64,000 bases of DNA from Shewanella loihica PV-4 (GTDB lineage Bacteria; Pseudomonadota; Gammaproteobacteria; Enterobacterales; Shewanellaceae), in NCBI RefSeq assembly GCF_000016065.1, contig NC_009092.1, positions 124,001-188,000 of the forward strand, written 5' to 3'. Position 1 is the first letter of the stretch, and each line of letters opens with the position of its first letter. Shown here piece after piece: positions 26,819-39,423 of the stretch. Under the pieces are notes generated by a model. It worked only from the letters and a program-made list of their open reading frames with translations, had not been told where the DNA came from and searched no databases. The position numbers were made by a program, and so were the translations under genes.

Positions 26819-26846
26819 TTGACGCGAACAAGGGATTGCGTAGAAT
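26819..26846 (+). promoter_or_regulatory. rrn P2 promoter
   Basis: TTGACG (26819-26824) and TAGAAT (26841-26846) are 16 bases apart and lie 142 bases after P1, the usual tandem layout. Confidence 0.82.
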
Positions 26847-26887
26847 ACGCAGCCCTAGCCACTCGGGAATCACCGGGATGTGCTAAC

Positions 26888-26900
26888 GCTCTTTAACAAT
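26888..26900 (+). promoter_or_regulatory. rrn leader boxA antitermination site
   Basis: CGCTCTTTAACAA differs at one base from the boxA core of E. coli rRNA leaders. It recruits the Nus factors so that polymerase passes terminators in the operon. Confidence 0.85.
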
Positions 26901-26902
26901 TT

Positions 26903-26926
26903 ATCAAGTAATCTGTGTGGACACTC
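26903..26926 (+). other. 16S processing stem, 5' arm
   Basis: These 24 bases pair with 28655-28678 downstream of 16S, with a single mismatch, forming the long helix cut by RNase III. Confidence 0.85.
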
Positions 26927-27086
26927 GCAGGTATTGAGTTAATCGAAAACGATTTAAATCTCAATGCAACGATGAGTGTTCATAGCAATATGTACAAACA
27001 TGTAGATGATTCTTCCGAGTCATTTATGTGAATCAGAATTCATTGAGTCGCTTCCTTTTGAATAAAGAGTGGAGCAAAAAACTTTT

Positions 27087-28628
<1,542 letters not shown>

Positions 28629-28654
28629 CCTATACGATTGAATTGATATTTGTT

Positions 28655-28678
28655 GAGTGTTCACACAGATTACTTGAT
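28655..28678 (+). other. 16S processing stem, 3' arm
   Basis: This is the complement of 26903-26926 with one mismatch. It closes the precursor helix around 16S. Confidence 0.85.
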
Positions 28679-28698
28679 AGAAGATAGAGAATGACGTT

Positions 28699-28775
<77 letters not shown>

Positions 28776-28827
28776 ATCTTTTCAACTGGAAAGATTCGGT
28801 AAACGTATTATTCTCGCTGCATGTAAT

Positions 28828-28903
28828 GGGGCTATAGCTCAGCTGGGAGAGCGCCTGCCTTGCACGCAGGAGGTCTGCGGTTCGATCCCGCATAGCTCCA
28901 CCA
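28828..28903 (+). tRNA. tRNA-Ala (TGC)
   Basis: The 76-base cloverleaf has anticodon TGC in the loop CTTGCAC and an encoded CCA end. It is the second spacer tRNA of the operon. Confidence 0.98.
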
Positions 28904-28941
28904 TTTGCTCTTAAAGAGAGCATGCAGTTATGGTTAGAGAT

Positions 28942-28978
28942 GCCAAAGATAAATGCAGAATTTATCTTTGGCTTTTTT
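28942..28978 (+). terminator. Terminator-like hairpin inside the rRNA operon
   Basis: A perfect 13-base-pair stem (28942-28954 with 28960-28972) has a five-base loop and is followed directly by six T (28973-28978). By form it is a full intrinsic terminator, yet it lies between tRNA-Ala and 23S. A boxA follows five bases later. It may be bypassed by antitermination, or may be a processing or attenuation element. Confidence 0.75.
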
Positions 28979-28982
28979 AAGC

Positions 28983-28995
28983 CCGCTCTTTAAAA
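28983..28995 (+). promoter_or_regulatory. Spacer boxA before 23S
   Basis: CCGCTCTTTAAAA is a boxA-type sequence in the spacer, matching the second antitermination site known from E. coli rRNA operons. Confidence 0.75.
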
Positions 28996-29044
28996 ATTTG
29001 GAAAGCTGATAGTAATAACCGAAAGGTTATTGCGAAAAATAATT

Positions 29045-29090
29045 GAGTTCTCAAAACACACTTTAATCAAGTGACTTGAGTATTCTTTTG
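29045..29090 (+). other. 23S processing stem, 5' arm
   Basis: This segment, from GAGTTC to ATTCTTTTG, pairs with 32080-32116 downstream of 23S to form the RNase III helix. There are some bulges. Confidence 0.75.
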
Positions 29091-29148
29091 GCGAAAGTAG
29101 AAACCGTTAGTTGCGATGCGACTCAGATGAAACTCATTTGGGTTGTAT

Positions 29149-32041
<2,893 letters not shown>

Positions 32042-32079
32042 ACAACCCAAAAGGGTTTCGTAAGATGGTTTTACGTAAT

Positions 32080-32116
32080 CAAAAGAATACAAAGTACTTG
32101 ATTGAAGTGCGAACTC
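32080..32116 (+). other. 23S processing stem, 3' arm
   Basis: This segment is complementary to 29045-29090 and closes the precursor helix around 23S. Confidence 0.75.
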
Positions 32117-32161
32117 AGATTGACTCTTAGATAAGAGTACAGCTTTCCGAATTTCCAATTT

Positions 32162-32281
32162 TGTCTGGAAACCATAGCATTGTGGTCCCACCTGATCCCA
32201 TCCCGAACTCAGAAGTGAAACGCAATCGCGCCGATGGTAGTGTGGGGTCTCCCCATGTGAGAGTAGGTCATTTCCAGGCGC
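32162..32281 (+). rRNA. 5S ribosomal RNA
   Basis: The 120-base gene has the complementary ends TGTCTGG and CCAGGCG. The conserved inner part includes CCGAACTCAGAAGTGAAACG and GATGGTAGTGTGGGGTCTCC. It is the last product of this operon. A displaced copy of its 3' end follows at 32626-32654. Confidence 0.98.
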
Positions 32282-32294
32282 CTAATAAACGATA

Positions 32295-32326
32295 AATCCC
32301 CAGCACCTAGTGTTGGGGATTTTTTC
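32295..32326 (+). terminator. Terminator after 5S
   Basis: The stem AATCCCCAGCA with TGTTGGGGATT and a short loop is followed by T6. It stands 14 bases after 5S. Confidence 0.9.
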
Positions 32327-32601
32327 GTTTAACAGCTTTTGAAATATCTACTCGAGCATGGGAAAAAGAGAGTGCATGCAAAGCATGCCACCTTTCCATG
32401 TGAAGTAGGGTGAATCACTTGCGTTTATCAAACGAAGTTTGATGCAAGGGATGAACGCGGAGAGCTCTGCTCGAAGCTGGCCATGACAGGCGCCTACTCC
32501 CGACGTCCCCCACCGCTGAGCGGGTTCTCCGGCTACGAAGCATAGCTTCTCCGCGTTCAAGTGAGGCTAAATACTGCGTATTTAAAGCGCCTCACCTTCA
32601 C

Positions 32602-32654
32602 CCCCATGTGTTCGCTGCGCGAACCGAGTAGGTCATTTCCAGGCGCCTAATAAA
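32602..32654 (+). pseudogene. Remnant of a second 5S rRNA gene, 3' end only
   Basis: Positions 32626-32654 are identical to 32261-32289 (the 3' end of 5S plus its first downstream bases, 29 nt). The preceding CCCCATGTG (32602-32610) also matches the 5S sequence just upstream. A 15-base segment containing the hairpin TTCGC-TGC-GCGAA (32611-32623) replaces one base between the two matches. The rest of the second 5S copy is missing or replaced. Confidence 0.85.
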
Positions 32655-32694
32655 GCAAAAAGCCCTAGCGTTTTAGGCTAGCGCTTTTTGCTTT
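32652..32694 (+). terminator. Second strong terminator-like hairpin after the 5S remnant
   Basis: An 18-base-pair stem (32652-32669 with 32677-32694) has one mismatch and a seven-base loop, and contains A5/T5 tracts. It takes the place of the terminator expected after a tandem second 5S gene. Confidence 0.8.
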
Positions 32695-33197
32695 CTACGC
32701 TCGGCTAAATTGCTCCTGGCAATTTATGGCACTTCCTACATTCCATGTAGGTCGCGCGAAAGCGCTACTTCACATGCAGCCCAAAGCTGCTTACGCAGTA
32801 TGGCAGTTAAGTGCTCCATTCATTAACTGCATTTCCGCCATTCAAGGTGGTCAGGCCCCTCAGTTCGCAGCTTAGCTGATTCGCGCTCCAGTCATCCATC
32901 AAGCTGCGCTTGATAAGCGGATGTCTTGCACCCTCATGTGAGATACGACTTTCTATAATCGCGGACGAAAATATGGTTTTAGCTGCTCGATACTCTTCGC
33001 AGCTCTGTTTGCAACGGTATGGGTATCCTTTTTACAGGTGTCAATTGCCGAACGGTACGATCCTTCCTATTTTCAGAGTCCATTCATAGGTGAATCATGA
33101 GCTCCATCAAGATTAATCTTTGTTGGGATTTAGGTTGCCGGGGTTAGATACGTTACAATGGCTTTTTTGGCTGACAGACATAAATCACGCTTCCTCT

Positions 33198-34238
33198 ATG
33201 GACTCCAAGAACACTGACTCTTTAACGCAATTTAATACCCTGGGCCTTAAGGCTGACTGCTTTCGATTGGTTAGGGCAAGGCAGGAGGCTGAGCTTATTG
33301 CCGTCTGTTTGCAGGCCTTTAAACAGCTGGAGCCGCTATTGCTGATAGGTGGTGGTAGTAATATTGTGCTCACCGAGACCTTCCAAGGGACTGCCGTATT
33401 AGTGGAGACCAAGGGAATCGAGGTGAGTCAGGATGAGAAGTACTATTACCTCAGTGTCGAGGCCGGTGAGGTGTGGCATGATCTTATCAAGTTCTGTCTC
33501 GATAATAAGATGCCAGGACTCGAGAACCTCGCGTTGATTCCAGGTTCTGTCGGCGCCGCGCCCATACAAAATATCGGTGCCTATGGCGCAGAGCTGGCGC
33601 AGTTCTGCAATTGGGTCGAGTATCTCGACCTCGCTAGCGGTGAAATAAAGCGGCTAAAAGGCGCTGAATGCGAGTTTGCCTACCGTGAGTCCATCTTCAA
33701 GAATGCCCTAAAGCATAGCGCCGTGATCTTGCGGGTGGGCTTTGTGCTATCCAAGGCGTGGCAACCTAATCTCAGCTATGGCCCATTGCAGGCATTGAGC
33801 GAACGTACCCAAGGGGTGACGCCAAGAGAGGTGTTCGATTGCATCTGCGAGACACGCATGGCCAAACTGCCCGATCCTGCCGTATTAGGTAACGTCGGCA
33901 GCTTCTTTAAAAATCCTGTGGTGAGCCAGCAAACATTCGACGCGCTCAAGCAGCAATATGCCGACATAGTCGGCTATGCGCTGGAAGATTCACAGGTTAA
34001 GTTGGCGGCTGGCTGGTTGATCGACAGGGCAGGGCTCAAGGGGCAGTCTGTTGGCAATGCAGTGGTTCATCTTAAACAGGCCTTAGTCATAGTTAACAGA
34101 GGGGGCTGTAGCGGTCAGGATGTATGTGACTTGGCGGAGTTGGTGATAGATAGGATATTCGAACAATTTGGCGTAAGGTTAGAGGTCGAACCTAGGGTCA
34201 TAGGCGCAACCGGACAGAAGGAATTAGCAGATGCATGA
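33198..34238 (+). CDS. murB: UDP-N-acetylenolpyruvoylglucosamine reductase MurB
   Basis: This 346-residue flavoenzyme reduces enolpyruvyl-UDP-GlcNAc to UDP-MurNAc in peptidoglycan synthesis. It belongs to the E. coli-like type I group. FAD-binding parts are LLIGGGSNIVLT and LENLALIPGSVGAAPIQNIGAYG, and the catalytic serine is in NVGSFFKNPV. The start at ATG 33198 fits the usual N-terminus, although no clear ribosome binding site precedes it. A longer frame from 33120 has a non-ATG start. The end overlaps birA by eight bases. Confidence 0.94.
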   Translation: MDSKNTDSLTQFNTLGLKADCFRLVRARQEAELIAVCLQAFKQLEPLLLIGGGSNIVLTETFQGTAVLVETKGIEVSQDEKYYYLSVEAGEVWHDLIKFCLDNKMPGLENLALIPGSVGAAPIQNIGAYGAELAQFCNWVEYLDLASGEIKRLKGAECEFAYRESIFKNALKHSAVILRVGFVLSKAWQPNLSYGPLQALSERTQGVTPREVFDCICETRMAKLPDPAVLGNVGSFFKNPVVSQQTFDALKQQYADIVGYALEDSQVKLAAGWLIDRAGLKGQSVGNAVVHLKQALVIVNRGGCSGQDVCDLAELVIDRIFEQFGVRLEVEPRVIGATGQKELADA

Positions 34239-35190
34239 TCAGTGGGCCCGTCGCCGGGATATTATTCGTTTGTTGAGTCAGGGACACTTTGTGTCGGGCG
34301 AGGCGCTGGCCAGTGAGCTCGGCATCTCTCGGGCGGCAGTCAGCAAGCAGGTAGCCAACTTAGAAGAGTTTGGCGTCGACATCTATAGCGTTAAAGGTAA
34401 GGGCTATAAGCTAGCCACACCTATCTCGCTTATCGATGAGGCTAAGCTTAAGACTGCTATCAAGAATCGCTGCTTCTATTTTAATGAGATCAACAGCACC
34501 AACGGATTCCTACTCGAGCATGTGAAGGATCTCAGCAGCGGCGATATCTGTGTGGCCGAGTATCAGTCTGCCGGGCGTGGACGCCGCGGGCGTCAATGGG
34601 TATCTCCCTATGGATGCCACCTCTATACCTCCTTCTATTGGCAGTTTTCTCAGGGAATGGCCCAGGCGATGGGGCTTAGCCTGGTGGTTGGCTGCTCTTT
34701 GGTAACAGTGCTGCGTTCACTGGGAGTCGATGGCATAGGGGTTAAGTGGCCGAACGACATCTACCTCAACCATAAGAAGCTTGCGGGGATACTGATCGAG
34801 ATGAGTGGCCAAGCCGACAGTGTTTGTGACCTAGTGATAGGTATAGGCATCAACCTCTCTATGTCGCCGGCGCAAGCGGATAAGATAGATCAGCCCTGGA
34901 GCGATCTGTCTGAGTTGACGCAGTTGCCGGACAAAACGGAGCTGATGATAGCGCTGCAGCAGCAGTTGGTGACAGATCTGGAGCTGTTTCAGCGTCAAGG
35001 TCTGAAGGCATTCCAGTCAAGATGGCGCGAGGCCGATCTGTTCGACGGTGAGCCTATCAAGCTGTTGATGGGCGAGAATAGCGTCGAGGGGATCTGCTGC
35101 GGTATCGACGAGCAGGGGGCAATATTGCTTAAGACGGAGGAGGGCACTAAGGCCTTCGTCGGCGGTGAGATCTCCATGCGTCCTGCATAA
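34231..35190 (+). CDS. birA: Bifunctional biotin ligase and biotin operon repressor BirA
   Basis: This 319-residue protein has an N-terminal winged helix (about 1-60, ALASELGISRAAVSKQVANL). The ligase domain has the biotinoyl-AMP loop GRGRRGRQW (about 115-123) and VKWPNDIYLNHKKLAGILIE (about 171-190), and a small C-terminal SH3-like domain follows. It attaches biotin to acetyl-CoA carboxylase and, with biotinoyl-AMP, represses biotin genes. Presence of the helix-turn-helix marks the regulatory class. It overlaps murB by eight bases, as in E. coli. Confidence 0.96.
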   Translation: MHDQWARRRDIIRLLSQGHFVSGEALASELGISRAAVSKQVANLEEFGVDIYSVKGKGYKLATPISLIDEAKLKTAIKNRCFYFNEINSTNGFLLEHVKDLSSGDICVAEYQSAGRGRRGRQWVSPYGCHLYTSFYWQFSQGMAQAMGLSLVVGCSLVTVLRSLGVDGIGVKWPNDIYLNHKKLAGILIEMSGQADSVCDLVIGIGINLSMSPAQADKIDQPWSDLSELTQLPDKTELMIALQQQLVTDLELFQRQGLKAFQSRWREADLFDGEPIKLLMGENSVEGICCGIDEQGAILLKTEEGTKAFVGGEISMRPA

Positions 35191-35193
35191 CAA

Positions 35194-35216
35194 AACGGCC
35201 ATCTTTTGATGGCCGT
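35194..35216. terminator. Terminator between birA and coaA
   Basis: A 10-base-pair stem (AACGGCCATC and complement) separates convergent genes. T4 follows on the minus strand, so it suits coaA better than birA. Confidence 0.75.
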
Positions 35217-35253
35217 TGATCTATCTATAGGTGCTTGGCTATCTACTTTAAAC

Positions 35254-36204
35254 CTATTTACGCATCAGCACCTGGTGCATCATATGATCTGTGCCCTTGC
35301 GCAGGATAAGATGCGCCCTGTCTCGGGTAGGCAGAATATTCAGATTCAGGTTAGGGCCGTTGATGCTGTCCCAGATGTTGGCGGCTATCTTGGTGGCCTC
35401 ATCGTCAGTCAGTTCTGAATAGTGATGGAAGTATGAGTTAGGGTCGCTAAAGGCGCCGGTGCGGAATTTGAGGAAGCGGGAGATATACCACTCCTTGAGC
35501 AGCGGCTCTTCGGCATCCACATAGATAGAGAAGTCGACAAAGTCGGACACGAAGGGCTGCTGAATGGCCACATGGGTATCCTGGCCCGTCTGCAGTACGT
35601 TGAGCCCTTCGATGATCAGGATATCGGGCTGTTCTATGGCCTGCTGTGTATCGGCCACTCGGTCGTAACTGATATGAGAATAGATAGGCGCATGTACCAG
35701 ACTCTCACCTGCCTTGATCTTGGAGATGAACTCGACCAGCAGTTTCATATCATAGCTTTCTGGAAATCCCTTACGCTGTAGCAGTCCGCGGCGTTTGAGC
35801 TCAGACAGGGGATATAGGAAGCCATCTGTGGTGACCAGGTCCACCTTGGGATGCTCGGGCCACTGACGCAGTAGTGCTTGAAGGATACGCGCCGTAGTAC
35901 TCTTGCCTACCGCGACACTGCCGGCGATGCTAATAATATAGGGACGCTTAGGCGGTACACGACCGAGAAACTGATTCAGTACCAGTCCTCTCTGCTGCTT
36001 GGCACCGACGATCAGGTTCAGCAGGCGGCTAAGGGGCAGATAGATGTCGGTGACTTCATCGAGGGAGATAGATTCGTTAATACCGCGCAGATCGTCGAGA
36101 TCGGATTCGCTGAGTGTCAGAGGCACAGATTTTCGCAGCTCGGCCCACTGTTGGCGGGCAAATGCGAGATAGAGTGCATTGTGAATTTGGTTGTTGGCGC
36201 GCAT
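35254..36204 (-). CDS. coaA: Pantothenate kinase type I CoaA
   Basis: This 316-residue P-loop kinase has Walker [10 protein letters not shown] (about 95-103), followed by [12 protein letters not shown] and the conserved RKGFPESYD. It catalyses the first and rate-limiting step of coenzyme A synthesis, phosphorylation of pantothenate, and is feedback-inhibited by CoA in this class. It is convergent with birA. The length equals that of the E. coli enzyme. Confidence 0.96.
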   Translation of the reverse strand: MRANNQIHNALYLAFARQQWAELRKSVPLTLSESDLDDLRGINESISLDEVTDIYLPLSRLLNLIVGAKQQRGLVLNQFLGRVPPKRPYIISIAGSVAVGKSTTARILQALLRQWPEHPKVDLVTTDGFLYPLSELKRRGLLQRKGFPESYDMKLLVEFISKIKAGESLVHAPIYSHISYDRVADTQQAIEQPDILIIEGLNVLQTGQDTHVAIQQPFVSDFVDFSIYVDAEEPLLKEWYISRFLKFRTGAFSDPNSYFHHYSELTDDEATKIAANIWDSINGPNLNLNILPTRDRAHLILRKGTDHMMHQVLMRK

Positions 36205-36392
36205 GAATGAAATCTCCCCTTAGGCAAGGCACAGTACACCATAGACCTCGGTGGAACAACATCAAAAACACGATTCCATAATGGCTTATTAACCTGTCGA
36301 AGCTTAGTGGGTAAATAGTGCACTTTCTGAGGCTTGCGTGGCGGAAAAAACGACGTTTAGGCGATTTTTTTGCAGATTTTTAAAATTAGGTA

Positions 36393-36421
36393 TTGCACTT
36401 GTGCTCACGATTACCTAATAT
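36393..36421 (+). promoter_or_regulatory. Promoter of the tRNA-tuf operon
   Basis: TTGCAC (36393-36398) and TAATAT (36416-36421) are 17 bases apart, followed by CCGC, a GC-rich start region as in stable RNA promoters. tRNA-Thr begins 19 bases later. Confidence 0.75.
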
Positions 36422-36439
36422 CCGCTACCGAAATGACAC

Positions 36440-36515
<76 letters not shown>

Positions 36516-36522
36516 TTTCTCT

Positions 36523-36607
36523 GGAGGGGTTCCCGAGTGGCCAAAGGGATCAGACTGTAAATCTGACGGCTCAGCCTTCGAAGGTTCGAATCCTTCTCCC
36601 TCCACCA
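36523..36607 (+). tRNA. tRNA-Tyr (GTA)
   Basis: The 85-base tRNA has a long variable arm and the anticodon GTA in CTGTAAA. CCA is encoded. It lies seven bases after tRNA-Thr. Confidence 0.98.
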
Positions 36608-36643
36608 TTTTTCTAGGTAGTTAGGTAACCTTAGTTAGGTTGC

Positions 36644-36717
36644 GCGGATGTCGTATAATGGTATTACTCCAGCCTTCCAAGCTGATAACGCGGGTTCGAT
36701 TCCCGCCATCCGCTCCA
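36644..36717 (+). tRNA. tRNA-Gly (TCC)
   Basis: The 74-base cloverleaf has anticodon TCC in CTTCCAA and encoded CCA. The following 189 bases before tuf show no further tRNA. In E. coli a second Thr tRNA (thrT) sits there. Confidence 0.97.
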
Positions 36718-36906
36718 ATTTTCGCTGATTGTGCCCGTATCTATGAGCCAGCCCAACAGGGTCCCGTTCACGATAAACTGCCTTCAGCCTTCCCAACTAA
36801 GCTTCCGTAATTATCTTAATTAAATCGATTCGATGACATAATAGGCATCGGATTTTTTGTTGTATGTAGATTTCATCACCAAGTATCTCTTAATTGGGGC
36901 AATACC

Positions 36907-38091
36907 ATGGCTAAAGAAAAATTTGAACGTAGCAAACCTCACGTAAACGTGGGCACCATCGGTCACGTTGACCATGGTAAAACAACTCTTACAGCTGCTA
37001 TCTCTCACGTACTGACTAAGACGTACGGTGGTGAAGCTAAAGATTTCGCACAGATCGATAACGCTCCAGAAGAGCGTGAGCGCGGTATTACCATCAATAC
37101 CTCTCACATCGAGTACGACACTCCAACTCGTCACTACGCACACGTAGACTGCCCAGGCCACGCTGACTATGTTAAAAACATGATCACTGGTGCTGCACAG
37201 ATGGACGGCGCTATCCTAGTAGTAGCTTCTACTGACGGTCCAATGCCACAGACTCGTGAGCACATCCTGCTTTCTCGTCAGGTAGGTGTACCTTTCATCA
37301 TCGTATTCATGAACAAGTGTGACATGGTTGACGATGAAGAACTGCTAGAACTAGTAGAGATGGAAGTTCGTGAACTGCTATCTGAATACGACTTCCCAGG
37401 TGATGACCTACCAGTTATCCAAGGTTCAGCTCTGAAAGCCCTAGAAGGCGAGCCAGAGTGGGAAGCTAAGATCCTAGAACTAGCTGAAGCACTAGACTCT
37501 TACATTCCAGAGCCAGAGCGTGCTATCGACGGTGCATTCATTCTGCCAATCGAAGACGTATTCTCAATCTCAGGCCGTGGTACTGTAGTAACTGGTCGTG
37601 TTGAGCGTGGTATCGTTAAAGTTGGTGACGAAGTAGAAATCGTAGGTATCAAAGACACTACTAAGACTACTTGTACTGGTGTTGAAATGTTCCGTAAGCT
37701 GCTTGACGAAGGTCGTGCAGGTGAGAACTGTGGTGTACTACTACGTGGTACTAAGCGTGATGAAGTTGAGCGTGGTCAAGTACTGGCTCAGCCTGGTTCA
37801 ATCACTCCACACACTCAGTTCGAATCAGAAGTATACGTACTGTCAAAAGAAGAAGGTGGTCGTCACACTCCATTCTTCAAGGGCTACCGTCCACAGTTCT
37901 ACTTCCGTACAACTGACGTAACCGGTACTATCGAGCTGCCAGAAGGCGTTGAAATGGTAATGCCTGGTGACAACATCAAGATGGTTGTTACCCTGATCTG
38001 CCCAATCGCGATGGACGAAGGTCTACGTTTCGCTATCCGTGAAGGTGGCCGTACAGTTGGTGCTGGTGTTGTAGCTAAGATCATCGCTTAA
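36907..38091 (+). CDS. tufB: Elongation factor Tu, copy 1 (tRNA-linked)
   Basis: This 394-residue GTPase delivers aminoacyl-tRNA to the ribosome. G1 is GHVDHGKTT (about 17-25), the switch regions hold [12 protein letters not shown] and DCPGHADY, and NKCD binds guanine. It starts with ATG and follows three tRNAs, the tufB arrangement. It differs from copy 2 at a single residue (Asp250 here, Glu there) and at a handful of silent sites, mostly in the first 150 bases. The 3' flank is shared too, a sign of gene conversion. Confidence 0.98.
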
Positions 38092-38117
38092 TAGCATTTG
38101 ATTTTACAAACACACTG

Positions 38118-38144
38118 AAAAAGGCAGCTTAGGCTGCCTTTTTT
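38118..38144 (+). terminator. Terminator after tuf copy 1
   Basis: An A-rich stem with core GGCAGC and complement and a four-base loop is followed by T6. It is identical to the terminator after copy 2. Confidence 0.88.
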
Positions 38145-38190
38145 GTTTTAGAACTCCCAGATATTGTGCTTATCCTTGTGCGGCTTAGCC

Positions 38191-38219
38191 TTGCTTACTG
38201 CGCGGAATAAGAATACAAT
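38191..38219 (+). promoter_or_regulatory. secE-nusG promoter
   Basis: TTGCTT (38191-38196) and TACAAT (38214-38219) have a 17-base spacer. A leader of about 145 bases follows with hairpins such as 38249-38272. No tRNA-Trp is found in this gap. Confidence 0.6.
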
Positions 38220-38373
38220 CTATGGCCGATTTTTGACCCTCTGGGCTTACTGCTTGCTCTGGGAGTAAGTTCGGAGAATGTTAGTGGTATGGACTGGGCA
38301 ATCTCAGCACTTGCGAGTTTTTTATGCCCGGCCAGACTTAAGCTCAGGTCGTAGTGAGTAACGGAATTAACCG

Positions 38374-38745
38374 ATGACAACAAATACTGAAAACCAGGGA
38401 AGCTCTCTGGATATCGTTAAATGGGGCATAGTAGTCGTACTGCTAGCGGCCGCCATTATTGCTAATCAGATGTATAGCGAAGCTAGTGTATTAGTTCGTG
38501 CTATCGGTGTCGTAGTGGCATTTGCAATAGCAGGTTTTATCGCGCTTCAAACCGAGAAGGGTAAACAAGCGCTGACTTTCGCTCGCGAGTCTCACATTGA
38601 AGTGCGTAAAGTGGTATGGCCGACGCGTCAAGAAGCCCTAAACACGACATTTATCGTACTACTGGCAACAGGTGTACTGGCATTGGTTCTGTGGGGAATG
38701 GATGCGGTACTGCTGAGAATTGTTAATTTTATTACGGGCGTATAG
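38374..38745 (+). CDS. secE: Preprotein translocase subunit SecE
   Basis: This 123-residue membrane protein has three helices (about 13-31, 38-58 and 91-115), the E. coli-type long form. The conserved cytoplasmic segment EVRKVVWPTRQEALNTT (about 75-91) contacts SecY. It is an essential part of the SecYEG channel. nusG follows ten bases later in the same transcript. Confidence 0.96.
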   Translation: MTTNTENQGSSLDIVKWGIVVVLLAAAIIANQMYSEASVLVRAIGVVVAFAIAGFIALQTEKGKQALTFARESHIEVRKVVWPTRQEALNTTFIVLLATGVLALVLWGMDAVLLRIVNFITGV

Positions 38746-38754
38746 GCATTTCAT

Positions 38755-39297
38755 ATGACTGAAGCTAAAAAAAGATGGTATGTGGTTCAGGCCTTTTCGG
38801 GTTATGAAGGTCGTGTATGCAAATCATTGCTTGAACACATCAAAATGCACGGCATGGAGCATTACTTCGGCGAGGTACTAGTACCTACCGAGGAAGTGGT
38901 TGAGATGCGTGCAGGCCAGCGTCGTAAGAGCGAGCGTAAGTTCTTCCCTGGCTATGTGTTGGTACAGATGGAAATGAACGATGAAAGCTGGCACTTGGTG
39001 AAGAGCATCCCTCGTGTGATGGGCTTTATCGGTGGCACCTCTGATCGTCCAGCGCCTATCTCTGATCGCGAAGCCGATGCGATTCTGCAGCGTCTACAAG
39101 AGACGACAGAGTCTCCGACTCATCGCGTGATGTTCGAGCCTGGTGAAGTGGTTCGCGTAACCGACGGTCCTTTTGCCGACTTTAACGGCACCGTTGAAGA
39201 GGTCGACTACGAGAAGAACCGCGTTAAGGTGTCTGTAATGATCTTCGGTCGTTCAACACCTGTAGAGCTAGATTTCAGCCAGATCGAAAAAAGCTGA
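38755..39297 (+). CDS. nusG: Transcription factor NusG
   Basis: This 180-residue protein has an N-terminal NGN domain ([16 protein letters not shown] at the start, [12 protein letters not shown] near 61-72) and a C-terminal KOW domain ([22 protein letters not shown]). It binds RNA polymerase, increases processivity, and links to Rho or to ribosomal S10. It is paired with secE as in most bacteria. The length matches that of E. coli (181). Confidence 0.97.
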   Translation: MTEAKKRWYVVQAFSGYEGRVCKSLLEHIKMHGMEHYFGEVLVPTEEVVEMRAGQRRKSERKFFPGYVLVQMEMNDESWHLVKSIPRVMGFIGGTSDRPAPISDREADAILQRLQETTESPTHRVMFEPGEVVRVTDGPFADFNGTVEEVDYEKNRVKVSVMIFGRSTPVELDFSQIEKS

Positions 39298-39318
39298 TTA
39301 AATAAAGCACAAAACGTA

Positions 39319-39358
39319 TTGGAAATGGGTGCGGATTTTTGTATAATCCGCACCCATT
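39319..39358 (+). promoter_or_regulatory. rplK promoter embedded in an inverted repeat
   Basis: TTGGAA (39319-39324) and TATAAT (39342-39347) are 17 bases apart. The -10 falls in the loop and right shoulder of a perfect 14-bp inverted repeat (39324-39337 with 39345-39358). The hairpin lies 26 bases after the nusG stop, so it may also end the secE-nusG transcript. Confidence 0.8.
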
Positions 39359-39423
39359 ATTTTCGGGGAGCTAATCGGCATGTCGCCGCTAGCGTTTGTA
39401 CCCAAACTTGAGGAAAATGTCTC

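Larger units (their letters stand above)
26456..27086 (+). promoter_or_regulatory. rRNA operon promoter and leader region
   Basis: No protein gene is supported in these 631 bases. The left part (26456-26660) is AT-rich and may hold Fis or UP-element sites. P1 and P2 promoters, boxA and the 5' arm of the 16S processing stem follow in the expected order before 16S. Confidence 0.8.
32341..33010. repeat. Array of small stem-loops downstream of the rRNA operon
   Basis: No credible gene is seen. Instead perfect or nearly perfect inverted repeats follow one another: 32357-32400 (with an inner GCATGC pair), 32418-32448, 32453-32558 (11-bp outer stem with three inner hairpins), 32561-32595, 32611-32623, 32652-32694, 32707-32725, 32735-32751, 32754-32765, 32776-32790, 32803-32830, 32835-32850, 32868-32878, 32893-32923 and 32981-33004. 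Loops are mostly 3-7 bases. Short 5S-like scraps (CATGTGA-AGTAGG types) are scattered among them. Function is unknown. Confidence 0.75.

Noticed and set aside
32348..32560. A 70-codon open frame on the minus strand after 5S
   Set aside because: It runs through several of the stem-loops, has no ribosome binding site of note, and the sequence is better explained as structured non-coding DNA.
32341..33010. A CRISPR array or REP/ERIC cluster
   Set aside because: The palindromes differ in sequence and spacing, with no constant repeat and no spacer periodicity; no cas genes are near.
33120..33197. Longer MurB N-terminus from a non-ATG codon
   Set aside because: The added 26 residues are hydrophobic and unlike the family; ATG 33198 gives the normal length.
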